From contig NZ_JAGPYQ010000002.1 of assembly GCF_018070025.1 (NCBI RefSeq), forward strand, positions 1,178,001 through 1,242,000: 64,000 nucleotides of DNA, in the 5' to 3' direction. The position numbers were made by a program, and so were the translations under genes. Origin of the DNA: Streptomyces liliiviolaceus. Lineage in GTDB: Bacteria > Actinomycetota > Actinomycetes > Streptomycetales > Streptomycetaceae. The notes under the pieces were generated by a model. That model was not told where the DNA came from and made no database searches. It saw nothing but the letters and a program-made list of their open reading frames with translations. Position 1 is the first letter of the stretch. Each line of letters starts with the position of its first letter. Below, one piece after another: positions 1 through 8,684 of the stretch.

Positions 1-1092
1 CGCCAGCGCGTGGAGATCCTGAAACTGCTGCACCGCGGCGCCCGTACGCTCATCCTCGACGAGCCGACGGCGGTGCTGACGCCCGCCGAGGCCGACGCGC
101 TGTTCGTGGTGCTCAGGTCGCTGACGGCACGCGGCCGGACGGTGATCCTTGTCACCCACAAGCTGCGTGAGGTGCTGGAGGGCAGCGACAACGTCACGGT
201 GCTGCGGGACGGCCGGGTCGTCGCCCGGCTGCGGACGGCCGACACGAGCGGCGCCGGGATCGCGGCGGCGATGACCGGCCGCGATGTCGAACTGGACCGC
301 GTCCACCCGGCGGGCACGCCCGGTGACGTGGTGCTGGCCGTCGACGGGCTGAGCACGGCGGGCGCGCACGACGTCGGACTGTCCGTGCGGGCCGGGGAGA
401 TCGTCGGGATCGCGGGGGTCGCGGGCAACGGCCAGAGCGAACTGGTCGAGGCGCTCGCCGGGCTGCGGCCCGCCACCGCCGGGCGGGTCGGGCTGCGGGG
501 CGAGGACATCACGCATGCCTCGGCCACCGAGCGGCGCGCGAAGGGCCTCGCCTACGTTCCGGAGGACCGGCACGCGGTCGGCACCGCGCCCGCGGCGTCC
601 GTCGCGGACAACCTCGCGATGGGCCACCACCGCACCTCGCTGTCCTCACGGCACGGCCTGCTGCCGCCCGCGGCGGTGCGCTCCCACGCGCGCGAACTCG
701 TCGACCGCTTCGGCATCAAGGCGTCCACACCCGACGTGGCCGCCTCCGCGCTGTCCGGCGGCAACCTGCAGAAGCTGCTGATCGGCCGCGAACTGGCCCA
801 CGGCGCACCGCTGCTGCTGGTCGAACAGCCCACGCGCGGCGTGGACATCGGCGCGATCCAGGCCATCCACGACGAGCTGATCGCCTACCGCGACGCGGGC
901 CACGCCGTCCTCCTCGTCTCCGCCGAACTGAGCGAGATCCGCGGCCTCGCCGACCGGATCCTGGTGATGTACGAGGGCCGGGTGACGGCCTCCTACGACA
1001 GGTCGGACGCGGACGAGGCGACGCTGGGCCTCGCCATGGCGGGCGGCACCTCCGCGCCCCCGGCCGACACTCCCGACCCGGACGGAGACTGA
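1..1092 (+). CDS. Nucleoside/sugar-type ABC transporter ATP-binding protein (5' partial)
   Basis: Cytoplasmic tandem-NBD ATPase that would energise import through the two permeases downstream. The reading frame is open from base 1, so the start and the first Walker A lie outside the window and only 363 residues are visible. The first NBD shows Walker B (LILDEPTAVLTP, about residues 18-29). The second NBD has the relaxed P-loop GVAGNGQSEL (about 140), the signature LSGGNLQKLLIG (about 250) and LLLVEQPTRGVDIG (about 270). This split, with a degenerate second P-loop, is typical of the RbsA/MglA and BmpA-associated nucleoside importer ATPases. It stops 1 nt before the first permease. The phosphorylase and deaminase genes downstream favour nucleosides over sugars, which is an inference. 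A substrate-binding lipoprotein is expected upstream, outside the window. Confidence 0.93.
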   Translation, partial: RQRVEILKLLHRGARTLILDEPTAVLTPAEADALFVVLRSLTARGRTVILVTHKLREVLEGSDNVTVLRDGRVVARLRTADTSGAGIAAAMTGRDVELDRVHPAGTPGDVVLAVDGLSTAGAHDVGLSVRAGEIVGIAGVAGNGQSELVEALAGLRPATAGRVGLRGEDITHASATERRAKGLAYVPEDRHAVGTAPAASVADNLAMGHHRTSLSSRHGLLPPAAVRSHARELVDRFGIKASTPDVAASALSGGNLQKLLIGRELAHGAPLLLVEQPTRGVDIGAIQAIHDELIAYRDAGHAVLLVSAELSEIRGLADRILVMYEGRVTASYDRSDADEATLGLAMAGGTSAPPADTPDPDGD

Positions 1093-1093
1093 C

Positions 1094-2257
1094 ATGGCCT
1101 CGGCCCCGGACCCGACTCGTGACAAGGGAACGGCCCGTGACAAGGGGGCGCCCCGTATCAAGGCGGCCCGTATCAAGGCGGCGCTGCGCTCCCCCGTCAC
1201 CTTCTCGGTCGTCGCCGGGCTCGTCATCGGCGCCCTGTTCCTGGTGGGCACCGGCGCCGATCCGTTCGCCGCGTACGGGGCGGTCGTCACCGGCTCGCTG
1301 GGGGCCGACGGGATCGGGTCGACGCTCACCACCGGCACGAGTGTGCTGGGCATGGCCCTGGCGCTGGCGATCCCGCTGCGCGCCGGGCTCATCAACCTGG
1401 GCGGCGACGGGCAGATGGTGCTCGGCGGGATCGCCGCCGCCGTCACCGGCCTGTACTCGCCGCTGCCGGCGCCGCTCACCGTCGTCGCGGCGCTGCTCGC
1501 CGGGGTCCTGGCGGGCGCCGCGTACGCCGCGCTGGCCGCGCTGTGCGAGAACCGGTTCGGGGTGCCGCTGCTGGTGAGCAGCCTGCTGCTCAGCTACCCG
1601 GCGACCTCGCTCGCCTCCTATCTGGTGCGCTATCCGCTGAAGGAGCCGGGCTCCAGCCTGCCCCAGACGCGGCGCCTCCCGGAGGGTGTGGCGCTGCCCG
1701 CCTTCGGCACGTCGACCGTGACGGCCGGACTGGTACTGGTCGTCGTGGCGGCGGGCGCGTACTGGTTCGCGGACCGGCGCACGGCCGTCGGGTACGAGAT
1801 CCGGATGACCGGCCTCAACGCGCGCTTCGCCGCCTACGCGGGCGTGGAGCGCAAGGGGCTCACGCTCCGGCTGGTGGCGACCTCGGGTGCGCTGGCCGGG
1901 CTGGTCGGCTCGATCGGCGTGCTGAGCTTCCCCTACCGCTTCCTCGACGGATCGCTGACCGCTCCCGGCTACACCTGGACGGGCCTCACCGCGGCGCTGC
2001 TCGCCGCGGCGGCCCCGCTGGGAACGGTCGTGGCGGCGTTCTTCTTCGCCGTCCTCCAGGTCGGCGGACTGTCCATGGAGCGCACGACCGAGGTGCCGCG
2101 CGAGCTGACACAGGTGCTGCAGGCCATCGTCATCGTGTTCCTCGCGGCACGGCTGCGCTTCCCGCGGCTGCGGCGCCGAAAGTCCCAGGAACCCCGGGAG
2201 CCCGCCGACCCGGCGCCGACCGTCAAGGAACCTGCCTCCCAGGGGGAGTTCGCCTGA
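1094..2257 (+). CDS. ABC transporter permease, BmpA/YufP-type nucleoside importer
   Basis: Integral membrane subunit of 387 aa. The first 35 residues are polar and basic, with repeated KGxPRIKAARIKAA-like runs. About eight to ten hydrophobic segments follow, the first at about residue 35 (VTFSVVAGLVIGALFLVG). The motif LRAGLINLGGDGQMVLGG (about 96-113) is the conserved cytoplasmic loop of the BPD_transp_2 family (RbsC, YufP), where the ATPase docks. The tail after residue 355 is charged and probably cytoplasmic. The ATG is 1 nt after the ATPase stop, and the stop codon overlaps the start of the second permease (ATGA). The two permeases probably form a heterodimer. Nucleoside specificity is inferred from the operon. 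Confidence 0.92.
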   Translation: MASAPDPTRDKGTARDKGAPRIKAARIKAALRSPVTFSVVAGLVIGALFLVGTGADPFAAYGAVVTGSLGADGIGSTLTTGTSVLGMALALAIPLRAGLINLGGDGQMVLGGIAAAVTGLYSPLPAPLTVVAALLAGVLAGAAYAALAALCENRFGVPLLVSSLLLSYPATSLASYLVRYPLKEPGSSLPQTRRLPEGVALPAFGTSTVTAGLVLVVVAAGAYWFADRRTAVGYEIRMTGLNARFAAYAGVERKGLTLRLVATSGALAGLVGSIGVLSFPYRFLDGSLTAPGYTWTGLTAALLAAAAPLGTVVAAFFFAVLQVGGLSMERTTEVPRELTQVLQAIVIVFLAARLRFPRLRRRKSQEPREPADPAPTVKEPASQGEFA

Positions 2258-3144
2258 TGTTCTTCGACTCCGATCTCCTCATGTCGGCGCTGCGCGCGCT
2301 CACGCCGATCCTGCTGGCCGCGCTCGGCGGCGCCCTGTGCGAGCGGGCGGGCGTCTTCAACATCGGCCTTGAGGGCATGATGCTGATGGGCTGCTTCACG
2401 GCCGTCACGACCAGCTGGTTCACCGGCAGCCCCTGGCTCGGTGTGCTGGCCGCCGCGCTGGCCTCCGCCGCGTACTCGCTGATCCTCGCCGTCGGCGCGG
2501 TCACCCTGCGCGGTGACGCGGTGGTGCTCGGCATCGCCATGAACCTCCTGGCCGTGGGCCTGACCGGTTTCCTGCTGCGTACGATCTTCGGCGTGCAGGG
2601 CACTTTCGACGATCCGTCACTGGCCGGGCTGCCGCTGATCGGCGGTTTCTCGCCGCTCGCGTATCTGGCGTGGGCGGCGGTCGGGGTGACCGCGCTGCTG
2701 CTGTCCCGCCATGTGTGGGGGCTGCGGCTGCGCGGGGTCGGCGAGGCGCCTCGGGCCGCCGCCACGCTCGGGGTGAGCCCGACGCGCTACAAGTACGCGG
2801 CCGTGCTGCTGTCCGGTGTGCTGTGCGGACTGGCCGGGGCCCAACTCGCCCTCGGCAACGTCACGTTGTTCTCCGAGAACATGACGGCGGGCCGTGGCTG
2901 GATCGCGGTCGTGGCCGTCATGCTCGGCCGCGCCCTGCCGCTCGGTGTGCTGCTCGCCGCACTACTCTTCGGTCTCGCCGAGGCCGCGGGCTTCCGGCTG
3001 CAGGGCCTCGGCATGCCGCAGCAGGCCACCGACGCCGCCCCGTACGTCGTCACGCTCGTCGCCCTCTTCCTCAGTACGGCGCAGCGCCGCCGCCGCGCCG
3101 CCCGTACCCGCATGACCACGAGTACGACTGGAGTCACCTCATGA
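2257..3144 (+). CDS. ABC transporter permease, YufQ-type nucleoside importer
   Basis: Second membrane subunit, 295 aa. It begins MFFDSDLLMSALRALTPILL and carries the family motif CERAGVFNIGLEGMMLMG at about residues 28-45, which is diagnostic of the YufQ/NupQ-like half of nucleoside importers. Eight or nine hydrophobic helices fill the rest. EAPRAAATLGVSPTRYK at about residue 165 resembles the second coupling loop. The ATG overlaps the upstream stop and its own TGA overlaps the next ATG, so the operon looks translationally coupled. The short basic tail RRRRAARTRM is probably cytoplasmic. Family assignment is firm; the transported substrate is inferred. Confidence 0.92.
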   Translation: MFFDSDLLMSALRALTPILLAALGGALCERAGVFNIGLEGMMLMGCFTAVTTSWFTGSPWLGVLAAALASAAYSLILAVGAVTLRGDAVVLGIAMNLLAVGLTGFLLRTIFGVQGTFDDPSLAGLPLIGGFSPLAYLAWAAVGVTALLLSRHVWGLRLRGVGEAPRAAATLGVSPTRYKYAAVLLSGVLCGLAGAQLALGNVTLFSENMTAGRGWIAVVAVMLGRALPLGVLLAALLFGLAEAAGFRLQGLGMPQQATDAAPYVVTLVALFLSTAQRRRRAARTRMTTSTTGVTS

Positions 3145-3914
3145 CGCAGGAACAGGCCCCGCAGGACCTGGCCCCCATCACCCGCATACCCCGCACCGGG
3201 CTGCCCGCGCGGGCCGTCGTCGTCGGCGATCCGGCGCGCGCCGCGATCGTCGCCGCGCTGCTGGACGGCGCCGAGGAGGTGTCGTACCACCGCGAATACC
3301 GTGCTTTCAGGGGGACTTGGAAGGGTGTGCCGGTGGTCGTCGCCTCACACGGGGTGGGTGCGCCGGGTGCGATCCTGCTCTTCCAGGAGCTGGCGGACGC
3401 GGGCGTGTCCACCTTTGTGCGGTTCGGTACGGCGGGTGCGATGCGGCCCGGCATCCAGGACGGCGACCTGGTCATCGCGGAGGCGGCGGTGCGCGACGAC
3501 GGGGTGACCCAGCAGTTGCTGCCGCCCGAGTATCCGGCGGTGGCCACCCCGGAGGCGGTGCTCGCGCTCCAGTTGGCGGCACGTGAGCAGGGCGCTCCGC
3601 ACCACCGCGGCCTGGTGTGGACGCGGGCCGCGTTCCAGCCTGGGCTGATACCCCTGTTCTCGTACGACGGGGCGGGTCTCGCGGCCATCGAGATGGAGCT
3701 GTCCGCGCTGTATGTGACGGCCTCCCTGCGCGGGCTGACCGCGGGCGGGGTGCTGGTGATCGACGGCGCGAACGCCGACGAGCTGGTCGACGAGGCCGGT
3801 ACCGGCGGCTACAACCCGCACCGCGAGGTCGTCGCGACGGGTGTGGAGCGCGGCTCGGTGGTCGCGCTGGAAGCCCTGCGTCTGCTGGCCGAGGCCGAGG
3901 AGCGCGCGCTGTGA
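3141..3914 (+). CDS. Nucleoside phosphorylase (uridine/purine phosphorylase, PNP_UDP_1 family)
   Basis: Cytoplasmic enzyme of 257 aa that should cleave nucleosides with phosphate into base and pentose-1-phosphate. Family signatures are VVGDPARA near residue 28 (phosphate-binding loop), YHREYRAFRGTWKG (about 50-63), VRFGTAGAMRPGIQDGDLVI (about 92-111; the T/S-G-rich phosphate site) and IEMELSAL (about 182-189; the Met-Glu pair that contacts ribose). The length fits the hexameric UdP/DeoD group. ATG start overlaps the permease stop by 4 nt, and the next gene's GTG overlaps its TGA. Placement directly behind a nucleoside importer indicates catabolic or salvage use of imported nucleosides. Uridine against purine preference cannot be settled by reading. 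Confidence 0.88.
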   Translation: MTQEQAPQDLAPITRIPRTGLPARAVVVGDPARAAIVAALLDGAEEVSYHREYRAFRGTWKGVPVVVASHGVGAPGAILLFQELADAGVSTFVRFGTAGAMRPGIQDGDLVIAEAAVRDDGVTQQLLPPEYPAVATPEAVLALQLAAREQGAPHHRGLVWTRAAFQPGLIPLFSYDGAGLAAIEMELSALYVTASLRGLTAGGVLVIDGANADELVDEAGTGGYNPHREVVATGVERGSVVALEALRLLAEAEERAL

Positions 3915-5257
3915 CCGTCCCCTCCCCACGCCCCGCGACCGCCGCCGCCACCGCGGACCTCCTCGTGCACGGCGGTGACGTGCTGACCGTCGACGAGGCC
4001 GGCACGATCGTGCCCGACGGGGCCGTGGCCGTCCGCGACGGCGAGATCGTCGAGGTCGGCCCGGCCGGGGAACTGCGCGCGCGGTACGCCGACGCCGAGA
4101 CCCTCGACGCGAGCGGCTGTCTCGTGCTGCCCGGCCTGGTCAACGCGCACACCCATCTGGCGATGACGCTGCTGCGCGGCCGCGCCGACGACGTGACGCT
4201 GCAAGGGTTCCTGGAGCGGGTGATCCGCTGGGAGAGCGAGCTGCTGTCGCCGGAGAACGTCGCGACGGCGATCCGGGTCGCGATCGCGGAGAGCGTACGG
4301 GCCGGGGTGACCTCGGCGCTCGACATGTACTGGTTCCACGAGGCCGCCGAGCGGGTCGCACACGAGGCGGGCTGGCGGCTGCACACGGGCCCGACCTTCA
4401 TGGACGTACCGGACCCGGCCGACGGCATCGCGTACGAGGACCGGCTGGCCTGGGCCCGGCGCGACCTGGCGGGCCGTACGGCGCGGCCCGGTACGCGTCC
4501 TGTCCTGTTCGCGCACTCCGCCTACACCCTCTCCCCCGAGCAGCTGACCGAGATCGCGGCGCTGGCACGGGAGTTCGGCGCGCTGCTGCACATCCACGCG
4601 GCGGAGAACGCCACCGAGGTCGCCACCGTCGAGGTCCGGCACGGGAAGCGGCCGGTCGAACTGCTCGACTCGCTCGGACTGCTCGGCCCCGATCTGCTGC
4701 TGGCCCACACCGTGGACCTCACCGGAGCCGAGATCGCCGCGCTGGCCCGTACCGGCACGTCGGTCGCGCACTGTCCGGTGTCCAACCTCAAGCTGGGCTG
4801 CGGCATCGCCCCCGTCCCGCGGTTGCTGAGCGCGGGCGTGACGGTCGGCCTCGGCACGGACGGCGCGGTCAGCTCCAACACCCTGGACGTCCTGCGCGCG
4901 CTGGGCCTGGCCGCCCTGGTGCACAAGGCCGGCGGGGACCCCACGGCCGTCGGCGCCGAGCAGGCCGTCCGGATGGCCACGATCGAGGGCGCCCGCGCGC
5001 TGGGACTGGACGCCCGACTGGGTTCGCTGGAGGCCGGCAAGCGTGCCGACCTGATCGTCCTGGACCTGGCCGGCCCGCATCTGGCGCCCCGCCACGACCC
5101 CTGGTCGACGCTCGCGTACGCGGCCCGCGCCGACGACGTACGGGACACGGTCGTCGACGGCCGGGTCCTGATGCGCGGCCGTACGCTCACCACGCTCGAC
5201 GAGGGCGCGGCGCTCGCGGAGCTGGCGGCTCTCGTGTCACGGTCCGACCTCGCGTGA
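3911..5257 (+). CDS. Amidohydrolase/deaminase, TRZ/ATZ (MtaD-like) family
   Basis: 448-aa metal-dependent amidohydrolase. The composite N-terminal beta domain precedes the first metal motif NAHTHLAMTLLRG (about 77-89). Further ligands appear in LLHIHAAEN (about 225), LLAHTVDL and GLGTDGAVSSNTLDVL (about 313). LEAGKRADLIVLD at about 375 is the classic C-terminal strand of the family. The family includes 5'-methylthioadenosine/S-adenosylhomocysteine, guanine, cytosine and triazine deaminases or chlorohydrolases. With a nucleoside importer and phosphorylase next door, deamination of a purine base or nucleoside is the likely reaction (inference). The GTG start is set by the 4-nt GTGA overlap with the phosphorylase stop. 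It is the last gene of the operon; a regulator with its own upstream region follows. Confidence 0.85.
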   Translation: MTVPSPRPATAAATADLLVHGGDVLTVDEAGTIVPDGAVAVRDGEIVEVGPAGELRARYADAETLDASGCLVLPGLVNAHTHLAMTLLRGRADDVTLQGFLERVIRWESELLSPENVATAIRVAIAESVRAGVTSALDMYWFHEAAERVAHEAGWRLHTGPTFMDVPDPADGIAYEDRLAWARRDLAGRTARPGTRPVLFAHSAYTLSPEQLTEIAALAREFGALLHIHAAENATEVATVEVRHGKRPVELLDSLGLLGPDLLLAHTVDLTGAEIAALARTGTSVAHCPVSNLKLGCGIAPVPRLLSAGVTVGLGTDGAVSSNTLDVLRALGLAALVHKAGGDPTAVGAEQAVRMATIEGARALGLDARLGSLEAGKRADLIVLDLAGPHLAPRHDPWSTLAYAARADDVRDTVVDGRVLMRGRTLTTLDEGAALAELAALVSRSDLA

Positions 5258-5270
5258 GCCGCATAATGAG

Positions 5271-5318
5271 ACATCGGATGTAAGACGGATGCAAGACGGA
5301 TGCAAGTCATCGGGTGTC
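5271..5318. promoter_or_regulatory. Phased direct repeats / candidate operator upstream of the FadR-type gene
   Basis: ACATCGGATGT (5271-5281) is a perfect 5-1-5 inverted repeat. GGATGTAA (5276-5283), GGATGCAA (5287-5294) and GGATGCAA (5298-5305) are spaced exactly 11 bp apart, and a degenerate TCATCGGGTGTC follows at 5307-5318. One-turn phasing on the same DNA face suggests cooperative regulator binding. The block ends about 33 nt before the GntR-family start, so autoregulation is the simplest reading. Binding by that protein is inferred. Confidence 0.5.
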
Positions 5319-5351
5319 CGAGTGACAGCCTGAGTGACGGGGAGGCCTGCC

Positions 5352-6023
5352 GTGGCAGTCACCGACGAGGCGATCGAGAAGATCAAGGGAATGATCGTCT
5401 CCGGTGCGCTGCGCCCCGGCGACCGGCTGCCGAAGGAGACCGAGCTCGCCGCCGATCTGGGGCTGTCCCGCAACTCCCTGCGCGAGGCGGTGCGCGCCCT
5501 CTCCCTGATCCGCATCCTGGACGTGCGGCAGGGCGACGGCACGTACGTCACAAGCCTCGATCCGCAGCTCCTGCTGGAGGCGCTGAGTTTCGTCGTGGAC
5601 TTCCACCGCGACGACACGGTCCTGGAGTTCCTCGCGGTACGCCGCATCCTGGAGCCGGCCGCGACGGCGATGGCGGCGCAGCGGATCAGCGAGCAGCAGT
5701 TGGACGCGCTGACCGCGCAGTTGGACGCTCTGGGTTCCGGGCCCTCGGTGGAGGAACTGGTGGCCTGCGACCTGGAGTTCCACCGGGGCATCGTGCAGAG
5801 CTCGGGCAACTCCGTGCTCTGCTCCCTCCTCGACGGTCTCTCGGGACCCACCACCCGGGCCCGGATCTGGCGGGGCCTGACCCAGGAGGACGCGGTCAGC
5901 CGCACCCTGCACGAACACCGCGCGATCCTCGGCGCCCTGCGCGACCGGGACGCGGAGGCGGCCCGCTCGTGGGCGACCGTGCACATCGCGAGCGTGGAGC
6001 AGTGGCTGCGCTCGACGCTGTGA
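5352..6023 (+). CDS. FadR/GntR-family transcriptional regulator (FCD domain)
   Basis: 223-aa dimeric DNA-binding regulator. The winged helix-turn-helix occupies about residues 5-75, with GDRLPKETELAADLGLSRNS and SLREAVRALS as the recognition region and GDGTYV as the wing. The all-helical FCD effector domain follows (about 85-220), with ACDLEFHRGIV and a later LHEHRAIL supplying the Asp/His metal ligands usual in the family. I chose GTG at 5352 because GGGGAGG sits 6 nt upstream; an in-frame GTG at 5334 has no comparable site. It follows the nucleoside operon on the same strand after a 94-bp gap containing phased repeats. It probably regulates itself and perhaps the operon. The ligand is unknown; FCD proteins usually sense small organic acids or sugars. 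Confidence 0.88.
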   Translation: MAVTDEAIEKIKGMIVSGALRPGDRLPKETELAADLGLSRNSLREAVRALSLIRILDVRQGDGTYVTSLDPQLLLEALSFVVDFHRDDTVLEFLAVRRILEPAATAMAAQRISEQQLDALTAQLDALGSGPSVEELVACDLEFHRGIVQSSGNSVLCSLLDGLSGPTTRARIWRGLTQEDAVSRTLHEHRAILGALRDRDAEAARSWATVHIASVEQWLRSTL

Positions 6024-6186
6024 GGGATGCCGCGAGGATCCCGACAGCTCGGATGACCGTGGGGTGTTCGGAGGCGTTGAACGGGGCAGTGATCCGGCAC
6101 TCCCCCATGCGAGGGGGCTGCGGACGCCCTGTGTGCAAGCCGTAAGGTTGGGGCGTACGTGAGGGTACGTCGGAAGGAGGCGCTGA

Positions 6187-7239
6187 GTGATCGAGCTCGA
6201 CGGGGTTCCCGAGCTGGTCGACCCGGTCATGGTGGCCGCGTTCGAGGGCTGGAACGACGCCGGCGACGCCGCCTCCACCGCGGTCGCGCATCTGGACAGC
6301 GAGTGGAAGGGCGAGGTGTTCGCGGCGCTCGACGCCGAGGACTACTACGACTTCCAGGTCAACCGGCCCACGGTGTGGCTGGACGGCGGGGTACGCAAGA
6401 TCACGTGGCCGACGACAAGGTTGTCAGTGGTCCGGGTGGGCGGCGACAAACCGCGGGACCTGGTGCTGGTGCGGGGCATCGAACCGTCCATGCGCTGGCG
6501 CTCCTTCTGCAACGAGCTGCTCGGCTTCGCCCATGAGCTGGGCGTGGAGCTGGTGGTGATCCTCGGCGCACTGCTGGGTGACACCCCGCACACGCGTCCG
6601 GTGCCGGTCAGCGGGGTCACCTCCGACCCGGACCTGGCCCGCACGATGGATCTGGAGGAGACCAAGTACGAGGGCCCCACGGGCATCGTCGGCATCCTCC
6701 AGGAGGCGTGCACGCACGCGGGTGTACCGGCGGTGTCGCTGTGGGCGGCCGTGCCGCACTACGTGTCGCAGCCCCCGAACCCGAAGGCGACGCTGGCCCT
6801 GCTGAACCGCCTGGAGGACCTGATCGACCTGCGGATCCCGCTGGGCGAGCTGCCCGAGGACGCCCGGGCCTGGCAGGTGGGCGTGGACCAGCTGGCCGCG
6901 GAGGACAGCGAGGTCGCGGAGTACGTGCAGACGCTGGAGGAGGCCCGGGACACCGCCGAGCTGCCGGAGGCGTCGGGCGAGGCGATCGCCCGTGAGTTCG
7001 AGCGCTATCTGCGCAGACGGGACGGGAGCGGGCCGGGCGCGGCGCCGGGCAGCCATGCCACGGAGAGCGGCGACCCCGGCACGTACCTCCGGGACACCCC
7101 GGGCGGCCGTCCGAAGCCGCTCCGCCCGCAGCGGCCGGAGACGACCGAGGACACTCCCGGCTCCGACTCCGACGGGGAGGCGCCGGGCACCACGGGCTCC
7201 GGGGACTCGAAGGAGCCGCCGGAGTCGTCGGAGGACTGA
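6187..7239 (+). CDS. PAC2 family protein
   Basis: 350-aa cytoplasmic protein of the PAC2 (proteasome-assembly-chaperone-like, ATP-grasp-linked) family found throughout actinobacteria; its precise role is unknown. The PAC2 core spans about residues 1-255, starting ELVDPVMVAAFEGWNDAGDA and including ILGALLGDTPHTRPVPV and KYEGPTGIVGILQEACTHAG. The last 95 residues are Pro/Gly/Ser/acidic and probably disordered. GTG start is supported by GGAAGGAGG ending 6 nt upstream. It appears to be transcribed alone, from a promoter in the 163-bp gap after the FadR gene, and ends at a strong hairpin. In mycobacteria, PAC2 proteins are discussed in connection with the proteasome; I see no proteasome gene here. 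Confidence 0.87.
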   Translation: MIELDGVPELVDPVMVAAFEGWNDAGDAASTAVAHLDSEWKGEVFAALDAEDYYDFQVNRPTVWLDGGVRKITWPTTRLSVVRVGGDKPRDLVLVRGIEPSMRWRSFCNELLGFAHELGVELVVILGALLGDTPHTRPVPVSGVTSDPDLARTMDLEETKYEGPTGIVGILQEACTHAGVPAVSLWAAVPHYVSQPPNPKATLALLNRLEDLIDLRIPLGELPEDARAWQVGVDQLAAEDSEVAEYVQTLEEARDTAELPEASGEAIAREFERYLRRRDGSGPGAAPGSHATESGDPGTYLRDTPGGRPKPLRPQRPETTEDTPGSDSDGEAPGTTGSGDSKEPPESSED

Positions 7240-7259
7240 CCGGACGAGCCGACGCGAAC

Positions 7260-7294
7260 GAAAGGGCGGTGCGCTGCGGGCGCACCGCCCTTTC
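7260..7294. terminator. Bidirectional hairpin terminator
   Basis: Perfect 15-bp stem GAAAGGGCGGTGCGC (7260-7274) with its complement at 7280-7294, and a 5-nt loop. It lies between convergent genes (PAC2 on +, Tat-exported protein on -). The stem ends are A-rich on one side and T-rich on the other, so it can act in both directions. Confidence 0.85.
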
Positions 7295-7300
7295 GCACGC

Positions 7301-7370
7301 CGGGCGCCGGGCGCCGGGCGCTGCACGTCGGGCGTCGGGCGGCGGGTGCCGGGCGTCAGGCGTCAGGGTT
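7301..7370. repeat. Short tandem 7-mer array CGGGCGY
   Basis: About nine imperfect copies of CGGGCGC/CGGGCGT/CAGGCGT in tandem between the terminator and the stop codon of the minus-strand gene. It is probably replication-slippage sequence with no coding role. Copy number may vary between strains. Confidence 0.6.
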
Positions 7371-7376
7371 CAGGCG

Positions 7377-8330
7377 TCACACCTGGGACACCGCCACCGC
7401 GTCGTAGTCCGTGTCCGGCGTCGGTTCGACGTCGAAGCGTGCGTTCGGGAGGTACAGGCGGTCGCCCCACGCGGCGGCCGTGGTCGGGATGCGGAAGCGC
7501 GGGTCGGTGATCCGGGTGAGGGCCCTCCCCTTCGTCCCGGCGGCGTTCAGCCGGAACACGTCGATGGCGTTCTGCTGCTGCTGAACGACGTACAGGGTCC
7601 TGCCGAGGAGCAACAGGCCGTCCCCGTTGGGCAGCAGGGCGCCGCCGAGGTCGACGGCGCTCGCGGCTCCGGTGGCCGGGTCCACCCGCATGAGCGTGCC
7701 GCCGCCGACGAAGACGTTCACGACCATGAGCGCGCCGCCGTCCGGGGTGCGCTCGATGCCGTTGGCGGTGAAGTCCGGGCCCTGCTGCCAGTCGCCGCTC
7801 AGCGGCACGGTGGTGACCGCTCCGGGCCGCCCGTGCCCGTCGAGGGCCAGCCGGTAGAGCCGGGGCGCGAACGAGTCGGTGAACCAGGCCGCGCGCGGGG
7901 TGAGGATCACGTCGTTCACGAACGAGCCGCCGACGGCGTACGTCCTCTCGATCCTGCCCGTGCGGGAGTCGACGGTCCGCAGATCGCCGCCGGCCCCGCC
8001 GCTGACGAACAGCCGGCCGTGCCCGTCGATCTTCAGGCCCACGCTGGGGTGTCCGGCGCCGGGGCCCCGGCTGATGACGGAGCCCCGCCCGGTGGCGAGG
8101 CTCGCGCGGTAGAGGGAGCCGTCGGCGAGCGATCCGAAGTACGCGTACGGGGCCGAGCCGATGGCGATGCCCTCCGGCTGGAAGCCGGCCGGCAGCGGAA
8201 AGCGATCGGGCCAGGCCTTCTCCCGCCTTTCGGCCGCGTGCGCCGTGCCGCCCAGGAGTGTCGCGCCGCCGACGGCGGCGGCCGTGGTGAGGAGTCTTCG
8301 ACGTGCGAAGGAACGGTCTGCGAGTGCCAC
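7377..8330 (-). CDS. Tat-exported SMP-30/NHL-like beta-propeller protein
   Basis: 317-aa predicted extracytoplasmic protein. The N-terminus has a twin-arginine signal, SFARRRLLTTAAAVGGATLL followed by GTAHA (cleavage near residue 31). The mature part shows repeated propeller blades, for example PEGIAIGSAPYAYFGSLADG, GHPSVGLKIDGHGRLFVSGG and GDGLLLLGRTLYVVQQQQNA. Homologues are often labelled superoxide dismutase in databases, but I see no SOD metal motif; a lactonase/SMP-30-like sugar-lactone or binding role fits better. The GTG at 8330 is preferred because GGAAGGA lies 6 nt upstream; an in-frame GTG at 8345 has no ribosome-binding site. It is divergent from the S8 protease gene. Confidence 0.75.
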   Translation of the reverse strand: MALADRSFARRRLLTTAAAVGGATLLGGTAHAAERREKAWPDRFPLPAGFQPEGIAIGSAPYAYFGSLADGSLYRASLATGRGSVISRGPGAGHPSVGLKIDGHGRLFVSGGAGGDLRTVDSRTGRIERTYAVGGSFVNDVILTPRAAWFTDSFAPRLYRLALDGHGRPGAVTTVPLSGDWQQGPDFTANGIERTPDGGALMVVNVFVGGGTLMRVDPATGAASAVDLGGALLPNGDGLLLLGRTLYVVQQQQNAIDVFRLNAAGTKGRALTRITDPRFRIPTTAAAWGDRLYLPNARFDVEPTPDTDYDAVAVSQV

Positions 8331-8684
8331 GGTGCGTCCTTCCACGAGGGGGCCGACGCGCTGTCGGCCCTGCGGTCAACAGACGCTGTCACCCCATCAC
8401 ATGACATCCGTCTCCGCAGCCTTTGGCCGGATTGTGGCGTGACATCGGTTTCCAGACGAATTGCACACGTTACCCAATTCAACTTGTTGTCAAACGCAGT
8501 TGGCGAACTCGGGGGTGGACGAGTCGGCCCGGGAGGAGCAGGGTGTGCCCGGAGGACACAACCGGAGGAAACAGCACCGAAACAGTTCGCCCGCGAACGA
8601 CGGGGCGGACCACAAGGCGAACGACAACTGGACGGCGACACCGACCACTTGAGCACCTGCACGGACCGAAGGGAGCGGCACGCG
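8331..8684. other. 354-bp divergent intergenic region
   Basis: Separates the Tat-exported protein (-) from the S8 protease gene (+) and should hold promoters for both. It is noticeably less GC-rich around 8461-8500. On the minus strand TTGACA (complement at 8488-8493) and TAACGT (complement at 8467-8472) form a possible promoter, but the spacer is only 15 bp. GGGAG at 8671-8675 is the ribosome-binding site of the protease. I see no credible ORF, RNA gene or strong repeat. Confidence 0.55.

Noticed and set aside
7377-8330. Superoxide dismutase label for the Tat-exported protein
   Set aside because: Homologues carry this name in some annotations, but no Cu/Zn, Fe/Mn or Ni SOD motif is present; the repeats are beta-propeller-like.
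8467-8493. Sigma-70-like promoter on the minus strand before the Tat-exported gene
   Set aside because: TTGACA and TAACGT are present but the spacer is 15 bp and the distance to the gene is large; kept only as a remark.
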